64,000 nt of DNA, from assembly GCF_001696535.1 (NCBI RefSeq), contig NZ_MBQE01000004.1:310001-374000 (forward strand). Reading direction: 5' to 3'. The stretch is from Stappia indica. GTDB taxonomy: Bacteria; Pseudomonadota; Alphaproteobacteria; Rhizobiales; Stappiaceae. A program made the position numbers and the translations under genes. This document shows, in pieces, positions 9,806 through 18,043 of this stretch (position 1 is its first letter; the number at the start of each line of letters is the position of its first letter). Below the pieces are notes generated by a model, which was given only the letters and a program-made list of their open reading frames with translations, was not told the DNA's origin and made no database searches.

Positions 9806-11047
9806 TTATGAGGCTCTCGCCTGCTCCTCCAGAAGAGGGGCGAAGCGAGCAGCCAGCCGGTCGAGGCCGGGATCCGTCGAAAAGCGTCGGCGGACGTCAT
9901 TTGAGGCCGCGCGGCCGAGCCGCTCGCGCATCGCCGGGTCGGCTATCAGCGAGGCCAATGCGTCGCGCAGTTGCTCGCGGTTCCCTGGGGGGACCAGCAG
10001 TCCGGTCTCTCCGCCGCGAATGAGCTCCGGAATTGCCGAAACGTCGGTGGCAAGGCAGCACAGGCCCATCGCCTGGGCCTCCATCAAGACGTTGGGGAGG
10101 CCGTCGCGGTCTCCGGACTTCGCCACCTTGGAGGCGAGGACGAAGAGGTCTGCGCGCTGCGTTGCCTCGATCACGTCCTCGCGCGGCCGCGCTCCGCGCC
10201 AGGTGACGCGGTCGGCGATGCCGAGCGAGCCGGCGAGGTCAGCCAGAAGGGCTGCCTGCTCGCCGCCGCCGATATGCTCGAAGTGCCAGTCCAGCCCTTC
10301 CGGCAAGGCTGCCAGAGCTGCCAGAAGGTCGTCGTAGCCCTTCTTTTCCACGGCCCGACCCACCGACAGGATGCGGACCGGGCCTGCCTGACCGCCGTCG
10401 CCTCTGCCGTAATTCTGGCGGCCGGGGAAGGGCGAGAAGTCGAGCCCGTGATAGACCAACTCCAGCTTGTCCGACTGGGCGCAGAGAGAGCGCAGGTGGT
10501 CGAGATTGACGCGGGTGCAAGTCACGCCCCAGGCGGCATCGTCGAGCTTCACCCGCAGGTCCCAGTCCTCGCTTGTCCAGATGTCTTTGGCATGGGCAGA
10601 GAACGACCAGCCGCGTCCGGACAGATGCGCCGCATACCGCGCCACCGAACAGGGCGTATGCAGGTAGTGGGTGTGGATCCAGGCAACGTCCTCGGGGAGC
10701 TCATGCGCGAAAACGCAGGCCTGCGCCCAGCGGCGCTGGCGATTGGCGGTCGGCTCTTTCGCGAAATCGGCCATGAACAGGGCATGTGCATCGCGATAGG
10801 TCGGCTGCCGTTCGGCCCAGCGTTTCGCCCGGGCGACGCGCGCGGGGTCGTCCTTCACATATTCGGGGAGGTACAGCACGTCGGCCGAGATCTGCCGGTG
10901 CACCTCATGGATGAAGGGGTCATAGGGCTGGCGCAGGGCGACGATCAGCTGCCCGATCCCGCGGCGCTCCAGACCGAGGATTTCCTGCGCGATGAAGGTT
11001 TCCGAAAGGCGCGGATACCCTTTTACGACGACGGCGATGCGGGACAT
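9806..11047 (-). CDS. Glycosyltransferase family 4, WcaL-like
   Basis: This 413-residue GT-B enzyme's N-terminus (VVVKGYPRLSETFIAQEI) is characteristic of the WcaL/colanic-acid branch of GT4. The C-terminal domain has SVGRAVEKKGYDDLLAAL and the E-x7-E region DGLPNVLMEAQAMG. It is second in the glycosyltransferase operon. The 63-base gap upstream is the largest within the run but contains no obvious terminator. WcaL-type enzymes usually add hexoses to extracellular polysaccharide repeat units. Confidence 0.9.
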   Translation of the reverse strand: MSRIAVVVKGYPRLSETFIAQEILGLERRGIGQLIVALRQPYDPFIHEVHRQISADVLYLPEYVKDDPARVARAKRWAERQPTYRDAHALFMADFAKEPTANRQRRWAQACVFAHELPEDVAWIHTHYLHTPCSVARYAAHLSGRGWSFSAHAKDIWTSEDWDLRVKLDDAAWGVTCTRVNLDHLRSLCAQSDKLELVYHGLDFSPFPGRQNYGRGDGGQAGPVRILSVGRAVEKKGYDDLLAALAALPEGLDWHFEHIGGGEQAALLADLAGSLGIADRVTWRGARPREDVIEATQRADLFVLASKVAKSGDRDGLPNVLMEAQAMGLCCLATDVSAIPELIRGGETGLLVPPGNREQLRDALASLIADPAMRERLGRAASNDVRRRFSTDPGLDRLAARFAPLLEEQARAS

Positions 11048-11110
11048 GCGTTGCGAAAGTCCTGAGAGGATGAAGTTTGGTTCCGAACGGGGCGAATGAA
11101 ACCGGATCGC

Positions 11111-12331
11111 TCAGGCGCGCGCGGATGCGAGTTCCCTGACAGCGCCGCTGCGCTGCGCAAGGATGCGCTCCACCCGGTCGCCGATGACATCGAGGCCGCC
11201 GAGCAGGTTGTCGATGCCGGCCGTGGACGGAGGCGCAAGCCACGGCAGCTCGGCCAAAGCGTCGATCATCTTGTCGACGTTCGGGTAATCGTCGATCGGC
11301 AGCACCTTCAAGAGCCCGATGGTTTCGGCCCGCGTGGCTCGAATCGACTGCTCGCGGCGAGGCACGACGCGCGGCACGAGGAGTGTCGGCTTGTCGAAGG
11401 ACAGGATCTCGCAGAACGTGTTGTAGCCGCCCATTCCGACGATGGCCTTGGCACCCGCCATATAGGGCTCGATGGTCGGCAGGAACCTCAGGATGTGAAC
11501 GTCGCGCAGCGATTCCGCCCGCGCCTGGAACTCCGCTGCCGCCTGGGCCGGCATGAACGGGCCGAGCACGATCAGGGCGGGGAAAAGCGGTTGCGCGCGG
11601 GATTCGTAGGCGCGCATCACCCAGTCGACCATCTCGACGCCATCGCCGCCGCCACCTGGCGTCACGAGGATGTACGGCTCGTCGTCGAAGGGCAGAGGCT
11701 CGGTAATCCGCGCATCGGCCGGCACGTCGCGGCGCAGATAGCCGGTGTTGACCGCCTTGGCGTGGACATTGGCAGAAAGGCCCATCCCCGCCAGCGGGTC
11801 GTGCAGGTCCGGAGGACCGTAGACCCAGATCTCGTCGTAGAGGCTCTCCAGCGCCGGATCGACGTTCTTGCGCGTCCATTCTTCGCGCAGCACGGCCGGA
11901 TCGTCCATCACGTCGCGCAGACCCAGGATCAGTCGCGTGTTGCCGCGCTCCTTGAGCATTTCCAGCGTGCCGAGGATCTCGCCGCGCAGGCCGAGCGGCT
12001 CCTTGTCGACGATCAGGATATCCGGGTCGAAGACCTTGGCCGTATGCTCGATGATCGAGGTACGAATGGCCAGGATGTGTTCGATGTTGAGCGAGAGCGA
12101 CAGCGGCGTGTACTCGCCGTTGCGCAGCTTGATCACGCCGGGAATGCGGACGAAGTCGACGCGTGACCGGAATTCGAAGCTGCCGATGATCGGCGAGCCC
12201 GACAAGATCAGCACGGACATATCGGAAAAGCGGCGGGTCAGGGCATGTGCGATCGTCCGGCACCGTCGCAGGTGACCGAGCCCGAAGGAATCATGGCTGT
12301 AGATCAGCACTTTCGGGGCGCTATTGGTCAT
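11111..12331 (-). CDS. MurG-like glycosyltransferase, first gene of the glycan operon
   Basis: This 406-residue protein has the N-terminal GT28-like signature YSHDSFGLGHLRRCRTIAHA near residues 11-30. A glycine-rich loop VTPGGGGDGVE lies near 225 and a GMGGYNTFCEILSF segment near 310, equivalent to the donor-binding region of MurG-like proteins. Its ATG faces the divergent ABC-like gene across about 160 bases. It resembles the 7510-8664 product in architecture. Members of this family are often annotated only as glycosyltransferase family protein, so the specific reaction is unknown. Confidence 0.85.
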   Translation of the reverse strand: MTNSAPKVLIYSHDSFGLGHLRRCRTIAHALTRRFSDMSVLILSGSPIIGSFEFRSRVDFVRIPGVIKLRNGEYTPLSLSLNIEHILAIRTSIIEHTAKVFDPDILIVDKEPLGLRGEILGTLEMLKERGNTRLILGLRDVMDDPAVLREEWTRKNVDPALESLYDEIWVYGPPDLHDPLAGMGLSANVHAKAVNTGYLRRDVPADARITEPLPFDDEPYILVTPGGGGDGVEMVDWVMRAYESRAQPLFPALIVLGPFMPAQAAAEFQARAESLRDVHILRFLPTIEPYMAGAKAIVGMGGYNTFCEILSFDKPTLLVPRVVPRREQSIRATRAETIGLLKVLPIDDYPNVDKMIDALAELPWLAPPSTAGIDNLLGGLDVIGDRVERILAQRSGAVRELASARA

Positions 12332-12491
12332 GCCTACCTATTCGGTCAGCGCGTCGGTACTGCCGCACGACCACGCGTCCCCATTGTCAGTCTTTCTCTA
12401 TCTTCCGATTGCCGCGGATGCAAGGGCGAGCGCTATTGTTACTTGTAGCGGTTTCGGCGCGCTGCGCTATGATGTGGGTGAGACCTGCCGG
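12332..12491. promoter_or_regulatory. Divergent promoter region between the glycosyltransferase operon and the ABC/cNMP operon
   Basis: This 160-base gap must carry the promoters for both arms of the locus. Some in-frame starts for the plus-strand gene lie inside it (from 12324), but they give an uncharged, non-conserved leader and would overlap the divergent gene. I see no clear palindrome, CRP-like TGTGA-N6-TCACA site or strong sigma70 boxes. The region is AT-richer than its flanks around 12371-12450. Confidence 0.5.
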
Positions 12492-15125
12492 ATGGCGAAA
12501 CAGGCCCGCGACCCGATAACGCGACCGACGATGGAAAAAAGCCTTTTCAAGTTCATCTGGCGGTACAGCGCCCCCCAGCAGCTGACGATCCTGCTCATCA
12601 CGGTGATCGCCTATCCGGTCACCTATGTGCTGCTGGAGCTGCCGAAGCTCATCGTCAACGACGCGATTCAGGGCGAGAACTTCCCCCGGGAGGTCTATGG
12701 CTTCGAATTCGACCAGGTGTCCTATCTGGTCGTGCTGTGCCTGGCTTTCCTCGGACTGGTCATTCTTTCCAACGGAATCAAGCTCGCCCTCAACGTCTAC
12801 AAGGGGCGGCTCGGCGAGCGCATGTTGCGCCGCTTGCGATTCGAGCTCTTCCAGCGCGTCCTGCGCTTCCGCCTGCCGCATTTCAAGAAAGTCAGCTCGG
12901 GCGAGATCATCCCGATGATCACATCGGAGGTGGAAGACGTCGGCGGCTTCATAGGCGAGGCGGTGGCGCTTCCCGCCTATCAGGGCGGCATGCTGGCCGT
13001 GCAGATCGGCTTCATTTTCATGCAGGATCCCCTGCTCGGACTGGCGGCGATTTCGTCCTATCCGATGCAGGCCTACGTCATCCCCAAGCTGCAGAAGCGG
13101 GTCGTCCTGCTGTCGCGCCAGCGCGTGCGCAATGTGCGGGTGATCGCCGACAAGATCGGCGAGAGCATCGGCGGCGTCTCCGAAATCCATGCGAACGATG
13201 CGTCAGCCTGGCATTCGGCGGATATCTCCGAGCGCCTCTATACGAACTACCAGATCCGCTTCAAGATCTTCAACTGGAAGTATTTCATCAAGTTTTTGAA
13301 TAACTTCATGAACCAGTTGACGCCGTTCCTGTTCTATCTGATCGGCGGCTGGCTGGTGATCGAAGGCGATCTGTCCATCGGTGCGCTGCTTGCCGTGATT
13401 GCCGCCTACAAGGACCTTGCGGGCCCCTGGAAGGAACTGCTGGCCTATTACCAGATGGTGGCGGACGTCGAGGTGAAGTACCAGACGGTGGTCGAGAACT
13501 TCGACCCCGCCGACATCTACCCTGTCACGCGCCTGACGGACGAAAATGCGGATACGCAGCTGTCCGGCGACCTGGTCATGCGCGGCGTCAGTTTCTCGGG
13601 CGGTGCCGCCGGGCAGGAAGTGTTCGACGTTTCCTTGACGGTGAAGGCGGGCTCGCACGCAGCCGTTGCCGGGCCGGACGGGTCCGGTCGATCCGAGGTG
13701 TTGCAGCTCGCGGCGGGTCTGTTGGGAGCGACAAGCGGGCGCGTCGAGATCGGCGGGCACAATCTCGACAATCTGGGAGAGGCGGTGCTCGGCCGTCAGA
13801 TCGCCTATGTCGGCCCCTCGGTACACGTATGGACCGGCACCGTCCGCGACAACATCCTCTACGGCTTGCGTCACAGGCCGCTGCGCCCGCCGGAGCGGGA
13901 AGGGGACGACAAGGTCAGGCATGCGCGCCGATTGGCCGAAGCGCGCGCGACGGAGAATCCCGACTACGACATTCAGGCGGAATGGGAGGACTACGAGGCC
14001 GCCGGTGTCGATACGATCGATGCACTGGATGCGCGCGCTCTCGCACTGATCGAGATGACCGGCCTCGCCGCCGACGTGTTCCGAATGGGTCTGCAGTCGC
14101 CCATCGACCCGGCGCGCTATCCGGAATTCGCGGACCGGGTGCTGGCTGTGCGCAGGGCGCTTGCCGACCGGGTTGCCGGTGATGGCCGCCTGGCGGCGAT
14201 GGTTGAGCTGTGGAATGTCGAGCGTTTCAACAATTCTGCCAGCCTTGCCGAGAACCTGTTGTTCGCGATGCCGGTGGATCCGACTCTGGGTATCTATACG
14301 CTGGCATCCGATCCAGACGTTGCAGCCGCCCTGGACGAGACGGGCTTGCGGGATCGGCTTGTCGAGATCGGTCTGAAGATTGCCGGCACGATGGTCGAAT
14401 TGTTCGCGAACGTCAGCGACGATTCTGGCCTTCTCGGCGATTATTCCTTCATCACCCTGGATGAACTGCCCGAGTTCGACCGGATCGTCAGGACCGCTCG
14501 TCTGGAATCCTCCAAGGGTCAGTTGCGCGACGCCGACAAGGAACGGCTGATCGGCCTGGCCTTCAAGCTGATTCCGGCCCGCCACCGTCTCGGCATTCTC
14601 GACGACGCGATGCGCGAGGAGATCGTCGCCGCACGTGCCGCCTTCCACAGAAGGCTGAACGGCGATCAGAGCCGTTTCGTCCTGTTCGACCGCGACAGCT
14701 TCATCGCGCCCATGTCGATCGAGGACAACCTGCTGTTCGGTCGGCCGCGTGTCGACCGGCGCGACGCGCGTGAGAAGATCGACGGACTGATCCGCGCCAT
14801 CGTCGACGAAATGGAGCTGCGCCGTCCGATCGTGCGCGCTGGGCTCGACTTCCATGTGGGTGTCGCTGGATCGCGTCTGTCCACCGGCCAGAGGCGGCGC
14901 GTTGCACTGGTGCGGGCGCTGATGAAGAACGCTCCCATCACCATCCTGGACGACACGGCCAGCAGCGGCAGCGACGACGACAAGGCCTTGCGCGCGTCGA
15001 TCCGGAAGGCGCTTGAAGGCCGCATGTTGCTGTTCGGCGCGCCCAATTTGATCGTGGCGGGTGAATTCGACCATAGTATCGTGATGAACCAGGGACGATT
15101 GGCGGACGAGGAAGGTGCTTCATGA
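12492..15125 (+). CDS. ABC exporter-like protein with a degenerate, interrupted nucleotide-binding domain
   Basis: This is an 877-residue protein. Residues 40-380 form an ABC-exporter transmembrane domain with hydrophobic segments LTILLITVIAYPVTYVLLEL, LVVLCLAFLGLVIL and PFLFYLIGGWLVI. The ATPase domain is abnormal. Walker A reads GPDGSGRSE (394-402) with Arg at the catalytic Lys position. Walker B is followed by Asp (D820-D821) instead of Glu. The signature is LSTGQ (796-800), and the H-loop region LFGAPNL lacks His. About 290 extra residues separate the Q-loop part (N454) from the signature part. Three related motifs, each of the form S/T-hydrophobic-x-x-N-hydrophobic-L (N454, N588, N746), recur across the insert. 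Start ATG 12492 has GGGTGAG nine bases upstream; ATG 12531 is an alternative. It is probably a non-canonical or pseudo-ATPase, perhaps regulated by the cNMP proteins behind it. Confidence 0.85.
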   Translation: MAKQARDPITRPTMEKSLFKFIWRYSAPQQLTILLITVIAYPVTYVLLELPKLIVNDAIQGENFPREVYGFEFDQVSYLVVLCLAFLGLVILSNGIKLALNVYKGRLGERMLRRLRFELFQRVLRFRLPHFKKVSSGEIIPMITSEVEDVGGFIGEAVALPAYQGGMLAVQIGFIFMQDPLLGLAAISSYPMQAYVIPKLQKRVVLLSRQRVRNVRVIADKIGESIGGVSEIHANDASAWHSADISERLYTNYQIRFKIFNWKYFIKFLNNFMNQLTPFLFYLIGGWLVIEGDLSIGALLAVIAAYKDLAGPWKELLAYYQMVADVEVKYQTVVENFDPADIYPVTRLTDENADTQLSGDLVMRGVSFSGGAAGQEVFDVSLTVKAGSHAAVAGPDGSGRSEVLQLAAGLLGATSGRVEIGGHNLDNLGEAVLGRQIAYVGPSVHVWTGTVRDNILYGLRHRPLRPPEREGDDKVRHARRLAEARATENPDYDIQAEWEDYEAAGVDTIDALDARALALIEMTGLAADVFRMGLQSPIDPARYPEFADRVLAVRRALADRVAGDGRLAAMVELWNVERFNNSASLAENLLFAMPVDPTLGIYTLASDPDVAAALDETGLRDRLVEIGLKIAGTMVELFANVSDDSGLLGDYSFITLDELPEFDRIVRTARLESSKGQLRDADKERLIGLAFKLIPARHRLGILDDAMREEIVAARAAFHRRLNGDQSRFVLFDRDSFIAPMSIEDNLLFGRPRVDRRDAREKIDGLIRAIVDEMELRRPIVRAGLDFHVGVAGSRLSTGQRRRVALVRALMKNAPITILDDTASSGSDDDKALRASIRKALEGRMLLFGAPNLIVAGEFDHSIVMNQGRLADEEGAS

Positions 15126-15210
15126 GGCACCCGCTCGTCCCGACCATCGTCCCTCATCTGACTGCGGAGTCGTTCGGCATTGGTCCGGCCGCGCTCCCGA
15201 AGGAGGACAC

Positions 15211-15669
15211 GTGACCCTTGACGCGGAAGTCGATGCATTGCGGCGAGTGCCGCTGTTCCGAGGCATCGACGCCACCAAGCTTCGGCTCCTGGCCTTCATC
15301 TCCGACCGGACGCGTTTCACGCCGGGCGAGCATCTTTGCGATCAGGGCGACGAAGGCGACTCCGCATTCATCATCCTCGCCGGCGAAGCCGAGGTCCGCG
15401 TGAGCACGCCTGATGGCGAGCGTGCGGTGGCACGTCTGGGCGAGAATTCGATAGTTGGCGAGATCGCGATCCTGTGCGACGTTCCCCGGACAGCCACTGT
15501 CGTCGCCACTAGGGAGATGGATGTCCTGACTGTCTCGAAAGACGATTTCCTCCGCCTCCTCAAGGAGTTCCCGGATATGTCGCTTGAGGTGATGCGCACG
15601 CTCGCCAAACGTCTGGATCGCACCACGCAGGATCTCGTCGCACTCCAGTCCTCGGGCGGTCGGGCGTGA
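15211..15669 (+). CDS. Cyclic nucleotide-binding (CNB) domain protein
   Basis: This 152-residue stand-alone CNB domain shows the phosphate-binding cassette VGEIAILCDVPRTATVVA. Glu84 and Arg93 are the residues that contact the ribose 2'-OH and the cyclic phosphate, so it should bind cAMP or cGMP. No DNA-binding or kinase domain follows, so it probably acts by protein contact. GTG 15211 is chosen because AAGGAGGAC lies directly upstream (15200-15208); a longer frame exists but lacks such a site. It sits between the ABC-like protein and the MBL hydrolase, upstream of an adenylate cyclase, so it is the likely effector of that cyclase. Confidence 0.88.
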   Translation: MTLDAEVDALRRVPLFRGIDATKLRLLAFISDRTRFTPGEHLCDQGDEGDSAFIILAGEAEVRVSTPDGERAVARLGENSIVGEIAILCDVPRTATVVATREMDVLTVSKDDFLRLLKEFPDMSLEVMRTLAKRLDRTTQDLVALQSSGGRA

Positions 15670-15688
15670 AGACGGGGATGGCCTTTCT

Positions 15689-16507
15689 GTGACCCTTTCG
15701 CTGAAGCTTTGGGGCGTGCGCGGATCGACGCCGACGCCCGGTCCTTCGACGCTACGCTACGGCGGAGAGACGACGTGTTTCGAGATCCACGCCGGCGATG
15801 ACATCTTCATGATCGATTGCGGGTCCGGTGCGCGCAGCCTCGGCATGGAGCTGCATGCCCGCCCGCCTGCCGAATACGATCTCTTCTTCACCCACACTCA
15901 TCTCGATCATATTTGCGGTCTGCCGTTCTTCACCCCGGCCTATGACGACCGCTTTTCCATCAATGCCTGGGCCGGGCATTTCGCCGACAGTTCCGGCTTG
16001 ATGGACATCATCTGCCGGATCATGTCGCCGCCGATCTTTCCCGTCGCGGCAAATACGTTGCGCGCGGTGACCTTCCGCAACTTCCGCGCCGGCGGAGAGG
16101 TCGAGCGAAAGGGCGCTGCGCGCCTGACGACGATTGCGCTCAACCATCCGGGCGGTGCGACAGGCTACCGGATCACGCATGAGGGCAAGTCGATCTGCGT
16201 GATCACCGATCACGAACATGGCGATGCCGAGGTGGATCGGGCCGTCCGACGCTTTGTGGAAGGCGCGGACGTGATGATTTACGACGCCATGTACACGGAC
16301 GATGAATACGCCCGCTTCGCCGGCTGGGGACACTCGACCTGGCAGAAGGGGGTCGAACTGGGGTTGGAAGCCGGTATCTCGCAGGTCGTGTTGCATCATC
16401 ACGACCCCAAGCGTTCGGACGACGCGCTCGATGCCATCGGCGAAGAGGCTGCACGCCGGCATCCCGGTGCCGTTATCGGACGCGAAGGGATGGTCGTCGT
16501 ACCGTGA
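15689..16507 (+). CDS. MBL-fold metallo-hydrolase, candidate cyclic-nucleotide phosphodiesterase
   Basis: This 272-residue metallo-beta-lactamase-fold enzyme opens with LWGVRGSTPTPGP and carries the metal-binding motif FTHTHLDHICG near residue 70 (HxHxDH). Later metal ligands are plausible at NHPGG, ITDHEHGD and LHHHD. The WGVRGS-type N-terminus marks a bacterial subfamily that includes proteins encoded beside cyclic-nucleotide signalling genes. Here it lies between a CNB protein and an adenylate cyclase, so hydrolysis of the cyclic nucleotide is the best guess from context, not proven by motif. GTG 15689 is the start, with a weak upstream purine tract. RNase Z-like or other phosphodiester substrates are alternatives. 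Confidence 0.85.
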   Translation: MTLSLKLWGVRGSTPTPGPSTLRYGGETTCFEIHAGDDIFMIDCGSGARSLGMELHARPPAEYDLFFTHTHLDHICGLPFFTPAYDDRFSINAWAGHFADSSGLMDIICRIMSPPIFPVAANTLRAVTFRNFRAGGEVERKGAARLTTIALNHPGGATGYRITHEGKSICVITDHEHGDAEVDRAVRRFVEGADVMIYDAMYTDDEYARFAGWGHSTWQKGVELGLEAGISQVVLHHHDPKRSDDALDAIGEEAARRHPGAVIGREGMVVVP

Positions 16508-16608
16508 GGTCCTGCCGCTGCATTCGTTGAACCGCAACACACGGCACCTGCCGTCCGTGGCAACGGATATCAGGAGCTGGCTGTCAGGGTTGTCATGGAA
16601 GGCGGACG

Positions 16609-17931
16609 ATGGCACGAACCGACAGCCGTATCGACCAGGTCCCCGCCCGGGTCAAAGCCGAGATCGCTCAGCGCGAAAGTGAAGCTGAACGGCTGATCGG
16701 CTGGATCCAGCTTGCCATGGTGCTGTTCTTCGCGGCGCTCTATTCGCTCGCACCTCGGGCCGAGGGCGGCGGCGGGTTCAACTTCGTGCCTCTCGCTCTC
16801 GGTGCCTATTTCCTCTTCACGGTCCTGCGCGTCGCCCTGTCCTACCGGATGGTCTTGCCGTTCTGGTATCTGGTGATCTCGATCATCGTCGACGTGGCCT
16901 TGTTATGCGGGCTGATCTTCTCCTTCCACATCCAGTACGACCAGCCGGCGACCTTCTACCTGAAGGCGCCGACGCTGATGTACCTGTTTCTCTTCATCTC
17001 GCTTCGAGCGCTGCGCTTCGAGCCGCGTTTCGTGCTGATCACCGGTCTTGTCGGCGTGCTTGGCTGGGGCGCACTCGTCGCCTATGCCATCGTCCAGGGC
17101 ATGGGCACCATGTCCATCACCCGCAATTACGTCGAGTACCTGACCTCCAACGCGATCCTGGTCGGCGCGGAGCTCGACAAGATCATCGTGGTTCTCGGAG
17201 TTACCTTGTGTCTCTCCGTGGCGCTCTATCGTGGCCGCCGAATGTTCTTCGAAGCGGTTCGCGATCATGCGGCGGCCGAAGACTTGAGGCGGTTCTTTGC
17301 GCCTGACGTGGCCCGTTCGATCACCGCCGCCGATGAGGAGCTGACCGCCGGGCAGGGGAGCCTGCGGGATGTCGCCGTCATGATGATCGACATCCGTGGT
17401 TTCACCCGAATTGCGGCGGGTCTGCCGCCCGAGACCGTCATGATGGTCCTGTCCCGATACCAGGACGCGGTGCTTGAGGTCATTGCGCGCCATGGCGGGG
17501 AGGTCGACAAGTTTCTCGGCGATGGGATCCTTGCAACCTTCGGCGCCGCCAGGCCGCGCGCGACGGCTGCCGCGGATGCGGTGAAGGCGGGGCTCGAACT
17601 GCCGCAGGTCTTTGCAGGTCTTGGGCCTGAACTGGCGGATCTCGGCTGGCCGGAAAGGTTGCGGGCAGGAGCGGCCATCGCCTCCGGCCCCGTCACGGTC
17701 GGGGTTGTCGGTGCGGCTGGCCGGCTGGAGTTCACCGTCATCGGAGACGCGGTAAATCGGGCGGCAAAGCTGGAGGATGCCAACAAGGGGCAGGGCTCGA
17801 TCGTGCTTACCGACCGGGCGACGTTTGAGACTGCACTCGCACAAGGCGTATCCGGTGTTCAGCCGGAAATTCGACCAGGTCAGGTCGTTTCCGGACTGTC
17901 CGAACCGCTCGATCTTGTTGTTCTCGCATGA
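16609..17931 (+). CDS. Membrane-anchored class III adenylate/guanylate cyclase
   Basis: This 440-residue cyclase has about six hydrophobic segments in residues 28-215 (for example LVISIIVDVALLCGLIFSF), then a cytosolic catalytic domain from about residue 235. Metal-binding aspartates lie in MMIDIRGFT near 259 and KFLGDGIL near 301. The substrate Lys in VDKFLGD and Asp in VIGDAVNRAAKL (near 377) favour ATP over GTP, and Asn and Arg of the transition-state motif N-xxx-R are present. It therefore looks catalytically competent and makes cAMP. It is last in the plus-strand run, 101 bases after the MBL gene, and a hairpin follows at 17944-17982. Confidence 0.9.
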   Translation: MARTDSRIDQVPARVKAEIAQRESEAERLIGWIQLAMVLFFAALYSLAPRAEGGGGFNFVPLALGAYFLFTVLRVALSYRMVLPFWYLVISIIVDVALLCGLIFSFHIQYDQPATFYLKAPTLMYLFLFISLRALRFEPRFVLITGLVGVLGWGALVAYAIVQGMGTMSITRNYVEYLTSNAILVGAELDKIIVVLGVTLCLSVALYRGRRMFFEAVRDHAAAEDLRRFFAPDVARSITAADEELTAGQGSLRDVAVMMIDIRGFTRIAAGLPPETVMMVLSRYQDAVLEVIARHGGEVDKFLGDGILATFGAARPRATAAADAVKAGLELPQVFAGLGPELADLGWPERLRAGAAIASGPVTVGVVGAAGRLEFTVIGDAVNRAAKLEDANKGQGSIVLTDRATFETALAQGVSGVQPEIRPGQVVSGLSEPLDLVVLA

Positions 17932-17943
17932 CGTTAGGTCATG

Positions 17944-17982
17944 GGTGGCAGGTGCTTGACCGGCCGGTCGCTTCCTGCCACC
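17944..17982 (+). terminator. Hairpin after the cyclase gene, possible terminator
   Basis: A 9-base perfect outer stem (GGTGGCAGG, 17944-17952, with CCTGCCACC, 17974-17982) encloses the self-complementary GACCGGCCGGTC. Only a weak T-rich tail (TCTTGCTC) follows, so termination may be inefficient or Rho-assisted. Confidence 0.5.
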
Positions 17983-18043
17983 TCTTGCTCACCCATCCGG
18001 TCCAAAATGGTGCGCAGCACCTCGATACAATCAGGGAGTGAAC

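Noticed and set aside
12324-12491. Upstream start for the ABC-like protein
   Set aside because: It would overlap the divergent glycosyltransferase gene by eight bases and add 56 residues without conserved features; ATG 12492 has a better ribosome site.
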